Position numbers and translations under genes: made by a program | The notes under the pieces: model-generated | The model's database searches: none | The model's input: the letters and a program-made list of their open reading frames with translations, nothing else | Told to the model about the DNA's origin: nothing | Assembly: GCA_016712285.1 (NCBI GenBank) | Contig: JADJRK010000001.1 | Coordinates: forward strand, 2,914,001-2,978,000 | Reading direction: 5' to 3' | Length of the DNA stretch: 64,000 nt | Source of the DNA: Planctomycetota bacterium | GTDB taxonomy: Bacteria; Planctomycetota; UBA8742; UBA2392 | Shown: positions 49,914-57,464 of the stretch, one piece after another | Position numbering within the stretch: position 1 is the stretch's first letter | How the letters are laid out: each line of letters opens with the position of its first letter

Positions 49914-51008
49914 TCAGTCCCATGCTTGCGGCGCGAGCAGGTTGAGCCTTTCGCCGGCGCGCTGCAAGTCCTGCCGAGCGACGTCCAGCTCGTGCATTTC
50001 CCCGGCCTCGATGAGCATGGGCACAACGGTGCGCCACCTGGCCAGCGCCTCGGCGGGCTTTCTCCGTTCCAGGGCTACCATGGCGCGGTGCACACGCAGC
50101 TTCCACAGTTCGTGCTGCAACTGGATATCCACGGACAGTTGCTCGGCCTTGGCAAGCATCTGTTCTGCATCGTCAAAGCGCCCCAGCTTCTCGAGCACCG
50201 TGGCCATGTGACCATAAGAAGTCGGCAGATACCGCTTGGCGCCCAGGCCCTCAAGGATGGCCATCCCCTCCTCGGCGGAACGATAGGCCGCAGCAAGGTC
50301 GCCAAGTTGACGCTGCTGCCCCGACAACGCACTCAGAAAGAACCCTTCCCCGAGCGGATTGTTCGCACGACGGTGCATCCGGATCGAATACATGAACAAG
50401 CGCCGTGCGCGCCGGTGGTCGAGTTCACTGGCATAGGTCGCGCCCAGGTTCCCGACTGCGAGTGCCGCCGGCAGCCATGCCTGCGCGCGCTTTGCCAGCA
50501 GAAAGCTGCGCCGCAGCAGGCGCTGCGCCCGTGCCCCGCGTTCCAGGCCTGCCAGGTAGTTGAGGGCGTGCGAAACAGCCTCCAGCACGCCCTGCCGCCT
50601 GCCGACACGCCACAGGGCCAGCGCCTGGCGGCGCGCGCCATGCTTGTCGTTGAAGTGTGCACGAAGAATGCCGTACAGGCGCTGGTGCGCCTCGATGACC
50701 TCGTTCGGCGTGCCGATCTCGCTCTGCCTCTTGAACAGCCGCAGCGCGACGTCGTGGTTGTAATTGTCGCGGGCGTGCCGGGCGCCCCGCACGGTGTATT
50801 CTCGCTCGCGCTCAGGATGCCGGCCACTGATGCGCAGATGCTCCGCGATTTCAGATGCTGCGGCATCCAGCTCGTCGGCATGGACGGTCTCAAGCAGCTC
50901 CGCTGCCGCCTCATGCAGCAGCGCGCGCTCGGCTGGCAGGTGCAGGTCATAGGCCGCGTCACGCAGCAGCGCGTGACGAAACAGGTACGCATTCTCTGCG
51001 CTGGTCAA
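49914..51008 (-). CDS. TPR protein with N-terminal FRHALLRDAAY module (array copy 3)
   Basis: I place the start at a TTG at 51008: its first bases overlap the TGA of copy 2 (TTGA), and GAAGGA lies at proper distance upstream. This gives 364 residues with TSAENAYLFRHALLRDAAYD at the N terminus, then RALLHEAAAELLE and EIAEHLRISG. The repeats are more degenerate than in other copies (for example NLGATYASELDHRRARRLFM, GHMATVLEKLGRFDDAEQML), and the protein is the shortest of the family. No NTPase motif is present. Confidence 0.78.
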   Translation of the reverse strand: MTSAENAYLFRHALLRDAAYDLHLPAERALLHEAAAELLETVHADELDAAASEIAEHLRISGRHPEREREYTVRGARHARDNYNHDVALRLFKRQSEIGTPNEVIEAHQRLYGILRAHFNDKHGARRQALALWRVGRRQGVLEAVSHALNYLAGLERGARAQRLLRRSFLLAKRAQAWLPAALAVGNLGATYASELDHRRARRLFMYSIRMHRRANNPLGEGFFLSALSGQQRQLGDLAAAYRSAEEGMAILEGLGAKRYLPTSYGHMATVLEKLGRFDDAEQMLAKAEQLSVDIQLQHELWKLRVHRAMVALERRKPAEALARWRTVVPMLIEAGEMHELDVARQDLQRAGERLNLLAPQAWD

Positions 51009-52387
51009 GCTGATCCTTCGTTTGTGACTGCGTCCAGCAACCGGCGGCACTCGCCAACATTCGCCGCTCCCTGCGAGTCCGGCCCCAGCCCCAACCGAAT
51101 GACTTCGGCTTCACAGGCCTGCAACTGCTGCTCCAATTCTCGCATTGAGAACCCTGTGGCGACGCCCATCAACGCCAGCCGGATGCGCAACGGAGTGGCC
51201 TGGCACAGTTGTGCCCCACGCGCTCCCATGGCTTCCAACTCCTGCTCAGCCTGGCGGGCCTGCTGCGCTGCCTCATCCAGCAACTCCGCCTGCATCAGGA
51301 TTCGAGCCAGACTATAGCGCGCGATCGCGGCCAGCAGCGGGCTTTCGGCGCGCTGCAATCCCGCCACCGCGCCGCGCGCGGTGTCGATGGCCTGCGCCAG
51401 GTCGCCCTCGCCTGCCTGCGCCGCGGCGAGGTGCACGTTGGCTTGCGCCAGGCCGCCATCATCGCCGGTGCGGGCATGCAGGGCCTGTACAGCGGCTACG
51501 GCCCGGCGCGCCAGCTGATATCGCCCGAGCTGCACCATCTGCTCGGCCTGGTTGCTGAGCACGATGCCCTCAAGATAGGGGTCGTTCGCTTGCCGCAGTA
51601 GCTGCAACGCGCGAACGTACATCCCCTGAGCTTCTTCGTGCTTCCCCTGGTCGCGCAGCAGGTTGGCAAGATTGCCCAGCGTTCGTCCTTCTTCGCCGCG
51701 GTCGCCGGTTTCGCGCAGCAACGTGACGACCTGCCGGTACTCGCGCTCGGCTTCAGCGTAGTTGCCGATTTCCACGTGAACGATGGCCAGGTTGCCCAGT
51801 GCGACAGCATACTGCTGCATGCCTACCTCGCGCTGACCCATGTTGACCACTGCGCGCAGCGACTCTGCGGCTACCGCATACCGGCCAAGATGAATGTGAA
51901 CGGCCGCCTGCAGCATGCGTACCTGAAACAACCGCTTCCGGATCGGGTGCGTCTCCAGCAGGCTGAGTGCCGTCTCGATATACCCTCGGGCGCGTTCGCG
52001 CTGGCCCGACCGGTCGCTGTACTCCGCCGCTGACACCAGCGCCGAAAGCCGGTCTTCCGGCGTGATCCAGTCCAGTGCGACAACTTCGTCGGCCCGCGCG
52101 ATCGTCTCTTGCAGACGAAAACCGGCGGCGGCGGCCTCCATTGCCCGCATCAGGAATGTGCGGCGTGCATCCCGCAGCGCCGGTGTGTCCCGACCCAGGG
52201 CCAGCGCCATGCCGGCGTGAACGGCAACTTCGGCCACTGCGGCGTCGGGCACCTGTTCGTGCAACGCAAGAAAGGACTCCACCGCGCATTCGTGCAGGAG
52301 TGCCCGCTCGGCTGGCAACTGCAGCCCGTAGGCCGCGTCGCGCAGCAGCGCGTGACGAAACAGGTAGGCTTGCTCGGCGCCGGTCAC
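51005..52387 (-). CDS. TPR protein with N-terminal FRHALLRDAAY module (array copy 2)
   Basis: 460 residues, GTG start at 52387 overlapping the stop of copy 1 (GTGA), so translation is coupled. The module reads GAEQAYLFRHALLRDAAYGL, RALLHECAVESFL and EVAVHAGMAL. Helical repeats include GNLAIVHVEIGNYAEAEREY and GNLANLLRDQGKHEEAQGMY. The C-terminal 120 residues are helical but less TPR-like (SMRELEQQLQACEAEVIRLG). Soluble, no NTPase motif. Confidence 0.82.
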   Translation of the reverse strand: MTGAEQAYLFRHALLRDAAYGLQLPAERALLHECAVESFLALHEQVPDAAVAEVAVHAGMALALGRDTPALRDARRTFLMRAMEAAAAGFRLQETIARADEVVALDWITPEDRLSALVSAAEYSDRSGQRERARGYIETALSLLETHPIRKRLFQVRMLQAAVHIHLGRYAVAAESLRAVVNMGQREVGMQQYAVALGNLAIVHVEIGNYAEAEREYRQVVTLLRETGDRGEEGRTLGNLANLLRDQGKHEEAQGMYVRALQLLRQANDPYLEGIVLSNQAEQMVQLGRYQLARRAVAAVQALHARTGDDGGLAQANVHLAAAQAGEGDLAQAIDTARGAVAGLQRAESPLLAAIARYSLARILMQAELLDEAAQQARQAEQELEAMGARGAQLCQATPLRIRLALMGVATGFSMRELEQQLQACEAEVIRLGLGPDSQGAANVGECRRLLDAVTNEGSA

Positions 52388-53796
52388 GCAGCGTCCTCGT
52401 CAAAGGGCCGCACACTCGCCTTGGCGCAGGCATCGCGCATGGCTTGGCGCTGGCGCTCAAGCCTCGTGCTGTCCCTGAGTTCCAGCAGAGTGGCGGCGCC
52501 ATTCCGCCAGTACTCGCGCGCCTTCTCTGGGCTGCCCTGGGCAAGCAGGCAAATCGCGTAGTCGCATTGCGTGAGGCCCTCTTGATGCCTGTTGCCAGTC
52601 TCCCGAAGAAGGGCCAAGGCCAGCCCATACGCTTGCTCGGCTGCTTCGACACGCCCTGTCTCGTGATACAGCACAGCCAGATTGCCCAATGCGACGCCCT
52701 CGCTGCGCCGGTTGCCTGTTTCCCGATGGATCGCCAGGGCCTGTCCGAACGTCTGCTCAGCCGCTTCCGCACGCCCGGTCTCCCGGAACAAGCTGGCCAG
52801 ATTGCCCAGCACGATGCCCTCGCCGCGCCGGTTGCCTGTTTCCCGAAGAATCGCCAGTGCCTGCCCCTGCGCTTGCTCGGCCTCTTCGACGCGTCCGGCA
52901 TCCTGGTAGAGGCTGGCCAGATTGGCCAGCGCGACGCCTTCACTGCGGCGATTGCCTGTTTCGCGATGGATCGCGAGAGCCTGCCCGTGGGTTTGCTCGG
53001 CGGCATCGACACGGCCAGTCGCTCGGTACAGGCTGGCCAAGTTGCCAAGGAACATGCCCTCGGGCCGCCGGTTACCTGCCTTTCGGTGAATGGCCAGTGC
53101 CTGCGCATATGCCCGCTCCGCTGCCTCCATGCGCCCGGCATCGCGGTACAGGCTGGCCAGATTGCCCAGTGCGATGCCCTCGCTGTGCCGGTCGCCTGTT
53201 TCCCGATGAATGGCCAAGGCCCGGCCATAGGCCTGCTCCGCCGCCTCCATGCGCCCGAACTCCCCGTAAAGGCTGGCCAGGCTGCCGAGCGCGACGCCCT
53301 CTAACCGCCGGCTGCCTGCGCGCTGCAGGATCGCCAAGGCCTCGTGCATGATCGGCTCTGCCTCGGCGCTTCGTCCGGCAGTGCACTGCGCCACGGCGTT
53401 GCGGCGGATGGCCTCGCCCCGTGCGGCTCCTGTCACGATCAATGCCAGTTTCTGCCATGACTGCACGGCGGCATCGACTTGAAACACTTGCTCGTAGTGC
53501 TCGGCGGCGCGGCGCAGATAGAGCCGTTGCGGCGCCATGAACGACTCGTCTTCTGTCGCGGCCTGCCTGGCGTGCCAGGCGAGTTCGTGGGCAATCGGGT
53601 CGGTCGCGTGGCGCGCGAATGGCTGCTCGTCGTGCGAATCCAGAGGCTCGGGTTCCGGCGCGCGACCGCCGAAGGCCTGCTCGATCAGTTCAAAAGCCAG
53701 CGCGTGCAGCCGTGCACGGTCGCCGGGGAGTTGCAGCTCATAAGCCGCATCGCGCAGCAGCGCGTGGCGAAACAGGTAGGCTTGCTCGGCGTGCAT
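52384..53796 (-). CDS. TPR protein with N-terminal FRHALLRDAAY module (array copy 1), made of near-identical repeats
   Basis: 470 residues, ATG at 53796 (HAEQAYLFRHALLRDAAYEL). RARLHALAFELIE and ELAWHARQAA follow. Residues about 150-400 are six to seven TPR units of exactly 40 residues, for example EGIALGNLASLYRDAGRMEA followed by AERAYAQALAIHRKAGNRRP. The repeat is so regular that the DNA shows an unbroken 120-bp period from about 52561 to 53400. This points to recent expansion or gene conversion. First TPR gene of the array, 10 bases after the GT-C membrane protein gene. Confidence 0.85.
   Translation of the reverse strand: MHAEQAYLFRHALLRDAAYELQLPGDRARLHALAFELIEQAFGGRAPEPEPLDSHDEQPFARHATDPIAHELAWHARQAATEDESFMAPQRLYLRRAAEHYEQVFQVDAAVQSWQKLALIVTGAARGEAIRRNAVAQCTAGRSAEAEPIMHEALAILQRAGSRRLEGVALGSLASLYGEFGRMEAAEQAYGRALAIHRETGDRHSEGIALGNLASLYRDAGRMEAAERAYAQALAIHRKAGNRRPEGMFLGNLASLYRATGRVDAAEQTHGQALAIHRETGNRRSEGVALANLASLYQDAGRVEEAEQAQGQALAILRETGNRRGEGIVLGNLASLFRETGRAEAAEQTFGQALAIHRETGNRRSEGVALGNLAVLYHETGRVEAAEQAYGLALALLRETGNRHQEGLTQCDYAICLLAQGSPEKAREYWRNGAATLLELRDSTRLERQRQAMRDACAKASVRPFDEDAA
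52561..53400. repeat. Tandem 120-bp coding repeats (about seven units)
   Basis: Blocks such as GGTTGCCTGTTTC recur at 52710, 52830, 52950, 53070 and 53190 with no insertions or deletions, each unit encoding one 40-residue TPR. Units are highly similar over their whole length in DNA, not only in protein. Confidence 0.85.
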
Positions 53797-53806
53797 GGGC
53801 GCGAGT

Positions 53807-55531
53807 CTACTTCACTATCCTGTAGAGCGCCCACTCGTCATCTTCGGCGCGGATACAGAGCTCGAGCTTGCCCTGCTGGGCATAGTCGTTCAGGCGGTTA
53901 TAGAAGTACTCGCTGCTGCCGCGGTGGGCGAGAATGTAGTCCGCGTTGAAGTCGTCCTTGATCGTGTCCAGAAACTCGCGGCGCTTGCCGCGCTTGATCT
54001 CGACCCACGCCTTGTACTTCTGCGCGTCGTGTACATAGAAAAATGTTGGGTCCAGGCCGATCAGGTAGTCGCACTCGCTGGCAAAGAAAATCAGGTCCGT
54101 GAACTCGTCCCAGCGGTCGTGCCACACCACCTTGCCGTGGGCCTCGGGGTTGTTGTGCAGCCAGCGGCCCGCCGGCTCAATGCTGCCGTAGTCCGGAATG
54201 CGATACGAAAGCGACGTGCCGATCCACATCGACAGGCTGGCAATCAGCGCGATCACCGCGCCACTGATCGGCAGCGCGCGCGACCACACGGGCCGCTTTT
54301 CCATCCACGACTTGTAGCCGTCGCTGCCAAGAATGCCCTCCAGCCACATGCCGATGGCCACAACCATGAACGGCGCCGCATACTCAATGAACCGGATGTT
54401 CACCATGTACGCGACCAGAAACGCCAGCGCCGCGCCTGACGTCAGGATCGTTTCACGGGCCGGCCGGTGCCCCAGAATCGCTGCCAGCAGCGGCAGCACG
54501 ATCGGCGAAAACAGAATCAGCGGCGAGCTGAACGCCAGCACCGGGCCCGTCGCCGGCTCAAGCTCACGCCCCAGCGAAAGCTCGACGTCGGACTGAAGGT
54601 CCGCCGACAGGCCCAAAATCTTGCCCAGCGATTCCACAACCGGCGCCACGGTGTCGCGGTGCGAAAGCGCCAACACCACCACGTTCTGCACCCACCACAC
54701 GCGCACCAGCTCAAGCGAGTTCGGGTGCAGGATGCACCCGACCGCGATGCCGGCTCCAATGCAGGCCATCAGCACCAGGTTCGATTTCAGGTCTTTCCAG
54801 CGCGTGCTGTCGGCGCGGGGGCCGACCAGCAGCTCGCTCGCGGCGCGGATCACTGCCAGCGCCAGCAGCAGGTGGCTGGCGGTGTACGACAACGTGTACG
54901 CAATGGAAATCAAGAACAGCGGCAGGCGTCTGCCTCGCGCCAGCATCAACCAGCCCGTCAGCACAAACGCCAGCGCCATCAGGTAACTGCGGCACATGTT
55001 CAGTCGAAAGATAATGTAGGTGCCGCCCACCGCCGCGAGGCACAGCGTATACAGCCAGGCATGCCGCAGCCCAAAACCCCGCATCACGGCAAACAGCGTC
55101 AGCACCAGCAGCAATCCCAGCACCGCCGTCCCCAGCTTGCCCGCGGTGGCCAATCCCTGCGCGTCGGCTGGGCCGTCGGCCAGCAGCGTGAATGGGACCA
55201 GGTAGACGTGAAACAGGAAATCCTTGTCCGAGAAGCTGTTGGCCCAAAGGCTTTCACGCGACCAGTGAAAATCCGGCCCGGCCGCCTGCACCTCGCCTGT
55301 GCGGTACAGGTAGCCCATCTTGACGTGGTAGTAGCTGTCGGGGTCCGGAAAACCCACGCTGGCGGCGTGCACCGCCGTGCCTTCTTCAGTATCCACTACA
55401 GTCGGCACGAACTGGTAGTACAGCATGCCGACCAGCGTAAGCACGCCGACCAGCACGCCCTGAACCCAGCCCCGGGCAGCGATGGCCCGCAGCTTGTCGA
55501 GCTTGGTTGGTGACGCCACAGGCTCAGTCAT
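53807..55531 (-). CDS. GT-C fold membrane glycosyltransferase, STT3-like
   Basis: The ATG at 55531 (MTEPVASPTKLDKLRAIAA) is preferred; the frame extends 22 codons upstream. 574 residues with about ten to eleven membrane segments. The first periplasmic loop contains PDPDSYYHVKMGYLYRTGEV, an Asp-x-Asp/YYH arrangement typical of STT3/AglB-type GT-C enzymes. FSDKDFLFHVYLVPFTLLA follows. The C-terminal soluble part (about 430-574) contains GRWLHNNPEAHGKVVWHDRW and a strand/helix domain. It may glycosylate proteins or transfer lipid-linked sugar at the periplasmic face. It heads the co-directional TPR/uvrA run. Confidence 0.72.
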   Translation of the reverse strand: MTEPVASPTKLDKLRAIAARGWVQGVLVGVLTLVGMLYYQFVPTVVDTEEGTAVHAASVGFPDPDSYYHVKMGYLYRTGEVQAAGPDFHWSRESLWANSFSDKDFLFHVYLVPFTLLADGPADAQGLATAGKLGTAVLGLLLVLTLFAVMRGFGLRHAWLYTLCLAAVGGTYIIFRLNMCRSYLMALAFVLTGWLMLARGRRLPLFLISIAYTLSYTASHLLLALAVIRAASELLVGPRADSTRWKDLKSNLVLMACIGAGIAVGCILHPNSLELVRVWWVQNVVVLALSHRDTVAPVVESLGKILGLSADLQSDVELSLGRELEPATGPVLAFSSPLILFSPIVLPLLAAILGHRPARETILTSGAALAFLVAYMVNIRFIEYAAPFMVVAIGMWLEGILGSDGYKSWMEKRPVWSRALPISGAVIALIASLSMWIGTSLSYRIPDYGSIEPAGRWLHNNPEAHGKVVWHDRWDEFTDLIFFASECDYLIGLDPTFFYVHDAQKYKAWVEIKRGKRREFLDTIKDDFNADYILAHRGSSEYFYNRLNDYAQQGKLELCIRAEDDEWALYRIVK

Positions 55532-55705
55532 AAGGGGGCGGAGTGTAGCAAGTTGCGACGGCGGGTCAGCCCGCGCGTGCCAATCTTCGGCGGGCACACA
55601 AGGCCTGTTGGCAATTCGTGGAATGGCTCACAAGTTCAAACATTATCAGTCGTTAGGTCGACCGCCCGGCCGTGTTTCCGTTGCAAACTCCTTTGGGCAA
55701 GGTAC

Positions 55706-55724
55706 TTTGACGGATGCAGTCAAA
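55706..55724. promoter_or_regulatory. Short inverted repeat upstream of the tRNA-binding protein gene
   Basis: TTTGAC (55706-55711) and GTCAAA (55719-55724) form a 6-7-6 inverted repeat about 32 bases before the ATG at 55756. It may be an operator or part of a promoter; TTGACG could serve as a -35 box. No clear -10 box follows. Confidence 0.3.
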
Positions 55725-55755
55725 TTGGCTGTTCGTTAAGGATGCTGGAGAAGGA

Positions 55756-56100
55756 ATGACCGAGCCAGTTGTGCCGGGAGAGATCGAGATCGGCGATTTC
55801 GCCAAAGTGGAGTTACGGACTGCGCGGGTACTGGCAGCCGAGCCCCACCCCGACGCTGACAAGCTGCTGGTGCTGACGTTGCAAGCCGGCACCGAGCAGC
55901 GGACGATCTGCGCCGGCATCCGCCAGTGGTGGACGCCAGAGGCGCTGGTCGGCAAGGATGTGGTGATTGTGGCGAATCTGAAGCCTCGCAAGCTGCGCGG
56001 CGTGATGAGCCAGGGCATGTTACTGGCGGTCCAGGATGGCGACGACGTCGTCCCCCTGACCGGAATGAAACCTGTTGCGTCGGGGCTGCGTGTCAGTTAG
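55756..56100 (+). CDS. tRNA-binding domain protein (MetG C-terminal / Trbp111-like)
   Basis: ATG at 55756 with GGAGA upstream, 114 residues. The OB-fold EMAP/tRNA-binding pattern is complete: IEIGDFAKVELRTARVLAAE, HPDADKLLVLTLQAGTEQR, ICAGIRQWWTPEALVGKDVV, IVANLKPRKLRGVMSQGMLL. It is the free-standing form of the domain found at the C terminus of methionyl-tRNA synthetase and should bind tRNA elbows as a dimer. A start 14 codons upstream is possible. It may assist a MetRS lacking this domain (inference). Confidence 0.9.
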   Translation: MTEPVVPGEIEIGDFAKVELRTARVLAAEPHPDADKLLVLTLQAGTEQRTICAGIRQWWTPEALVGKDVVIVANLKPRKLRGVMSQGMLLAVQDGDDVVPLTGMKPVASGLRVS

Positions 56101-56137
56101 CCCCGTGCATAATCAGCCGCTTGCGCGGCTTGGACGT

Positions 56138-56668
56138 ATGGCTGGGTATCTCGAAGCAGCGCGCACGAGTGAAGCGGTTTACGTCCGCGTGGTGGGGTTG
56201 GGTAACTTCAACAACGCCGGGCCCCTGCGTGAGTACGCCGAGAAGTCGTTCAACGATGGCGTGCGCAACGTGATCATCGACCTGCTGGAATGCACGGGCC
56301 TCGACAGCACGTTCATGGGCACGCTGATGGGCTTCATCGGTTTCGACACCGACAAGTCCGGCAACCCGCTGCCCGTATCTGTCACCGTCGTCAACGCCAC
56401 GCCGCCGACCATGCGCGCGATGAACAGCCTCGGACTGCCCAAGATTCTGCACGTGCGGCACGAACACGTGGACTTCCCGACCTGCAAACTTGAGCGCCTG
56501 CGCGAAGGCTGGCAGGACCGCAAGCGCCGCACGCTGCTGATTCGCGACGCGCACATTGCCCTGATGAAAGCCGACCGCGAAAACGAGTCGCGCTTCGGGC
56601 CGTTCGTTGCCGCGCTGGTGAAAGAGACGCGCGACATCCTCGACTGCGACGACGTCGCGGACAAGTAG
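56138..56668 (+). CDS. STAS-domain protein (anti-sigma factor antagonist-like)
   Basis: ATG at 56138, 176 residues. After AGYLEAARTSEAVYVRVVGL and NNAGPLREYAEKSF comes the STAS core VIIDLLECTGLDSTFMGTLM, with Ser57 in the position phosphorylated in SpoIIAA-type proteins, then VTVVNATPPTMRAMNSLGL. The family binds and frees sigma factors from anti-sigma kinases by a phosphorylation switch. A C-terminal helical extension of about 60 residues (LREGWQDRKRRTLLIRDAHI) is added. No kinase or phosphatase gene is adjacent. It starts 37 bases after the tRNA-binding gene. Confidence 0.82.
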   Translation: MAGYLEAARTSEAVYVRVVGLGNFNNAGPLREYAEKSFNDGVRNVIIDLLECTGLDSTFMGTLMGFIGFDTDKSGNPLPVSVTVVNATPPTMRAMNSLGLPKILHVRHEHVDFPTCKLERLREGWQDRKRRTLLIRDAHIALMKADRENESRFGPFVAALVKETRDILDCDDVADK

Positions 56669-56669
56669 G

Positions 56670-57113
56670 GTGGCGCAACCCGCCGACATCCAATGCAAGG
56701 TAGACTGCCCGTGCGGCTGGACAGACGTGTTCAGCAAGGCATACAGCGGTCTTCAACTTGAGTGTCCGCGTTGCGGCAAGCGGCACATGATCCCGGTGTT
56801 CAGCTCGCCGAGCGCAGACGACGAGATCGACATGGCCGTGATGAACAGGCTGCTCGGAACACAGGACAAATCGTCGGCGACGTTGCGGGTGACATTCAAA
56901 CCGCTGTTTATCGGCGCGGTCATTACGGCTGCGATCGTTGCCGTGGTGGGCGTACCGCTGGTGGTGATGCTGGCCGACGCTGAGAAGGTCTTTGTACTGA
57001 CGGCGACTGTCGTGGGCGGCGCGTTTGCATGGCCGCTGGGCATTCTGGTGGCATGGATTGGCCAGAAGCGGCACGTGAAGCAGCTTGGCGAACAGCCCGT
57101 TTCGCCACAATGA
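56670..57113 (+). CDS. Zinc-ribbon membrane protein (hypothetical)
   Basis: GTG start directly after the STAS gene stop, 147 residues. Cys9, Cys13, Cys15 and the pair Cys32/Cys35 (VDCPCGWTD, LECPRCGKRH) form a likely zinc ribbon in the cytoplasm. Two hydrophobic segments at about 80-102 (FIGAVITAAIVAVVGVPLVV) and 108-130 (VLTATVVGGAFAWPLGILVA) make it a two-span membrane protein with a short basic tail. No specific family is recognised. It may be co-transcribed with the STAS gene. Confidence 0.7.
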   Translation: MAQPADIQCKVDCPCGWTDVFSKAYSGLQLECPRCGKRHMIPVFSSPSADDEIDMAVMNRLLGTQDKSSATLRVTFKPLFIGAVITAAIVAVVGVPLVVMLADAEKVFVLTATVVGGAFAWPLGILVAWIGQKRHVKQLGEQPVSPQ

Positions 57114-57464
57114 GGACGCCCCGGAATCATTGGGTGTCAGCTAGAATTCTTCACTTAAACCTAACTCGCCGCTGCACGGGAACTTTCGCCGTTACTGACA
57201 GCTTATCCCGCATGTCGGTGAATCCGCCGCCGTTGACCCTCCTTGTTGCAAAGCTAACACAGACGCCGGAAACACTAAAAGCCGCGACTGGGGGGTGGGC
57301 GTCAATCCTCGATTGACGAGTTCTCCGACAGCAGCAACAAACGTCGCCTCGAGGGCAACCTTGTGGCAAACGCGATGATTCAGTCGCGTACGGAATGTTG
57401 TTGCTGCCGCCGCCAAGGCGCGAATGGAAGATCTTTACGGCGCTCTAACAACATTGAGGTGACG
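57114..57464. other. Region upstream of dnaA; possible part of oriC
   Basis: About 350 bases of AT-richer DNA precede dnaA. It contains a TTATCC half-box (57203-57208), a perfect 8-bp hairpin CGTCAATC/GATTGACG around CTC (57300-57318), and two TTGTKGCAAA sequences (57243, 57361). There is no canonical TTATCCACA box. It probably includes the dnaA promoter and regulatory sequence. Confidence 0.45.
57300..57318. repeat. Small hairpin upstream of dnaA
   Basis: CGTCAATC (57300-57307) pairs with GATTGACG (57311-57318) around CTC. It has no T tract and could be an operator or RNA structure in the dnaA leader. Confidence 0.45.

Noticed and set aside
51753..53228. Second minus-strand frame of 491 codons overlapping two TPR genes
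   Set aside because: It is out of frame with both TPR genes, lacks the N-terminal module and owes its length to the 120-bp repeats.
52561..53400. Regular repeats considered as a CRISPR array
   Set aside because: The 120-bp units are coding, have no unique spacers, translate to TPRs and no cas genes are present.
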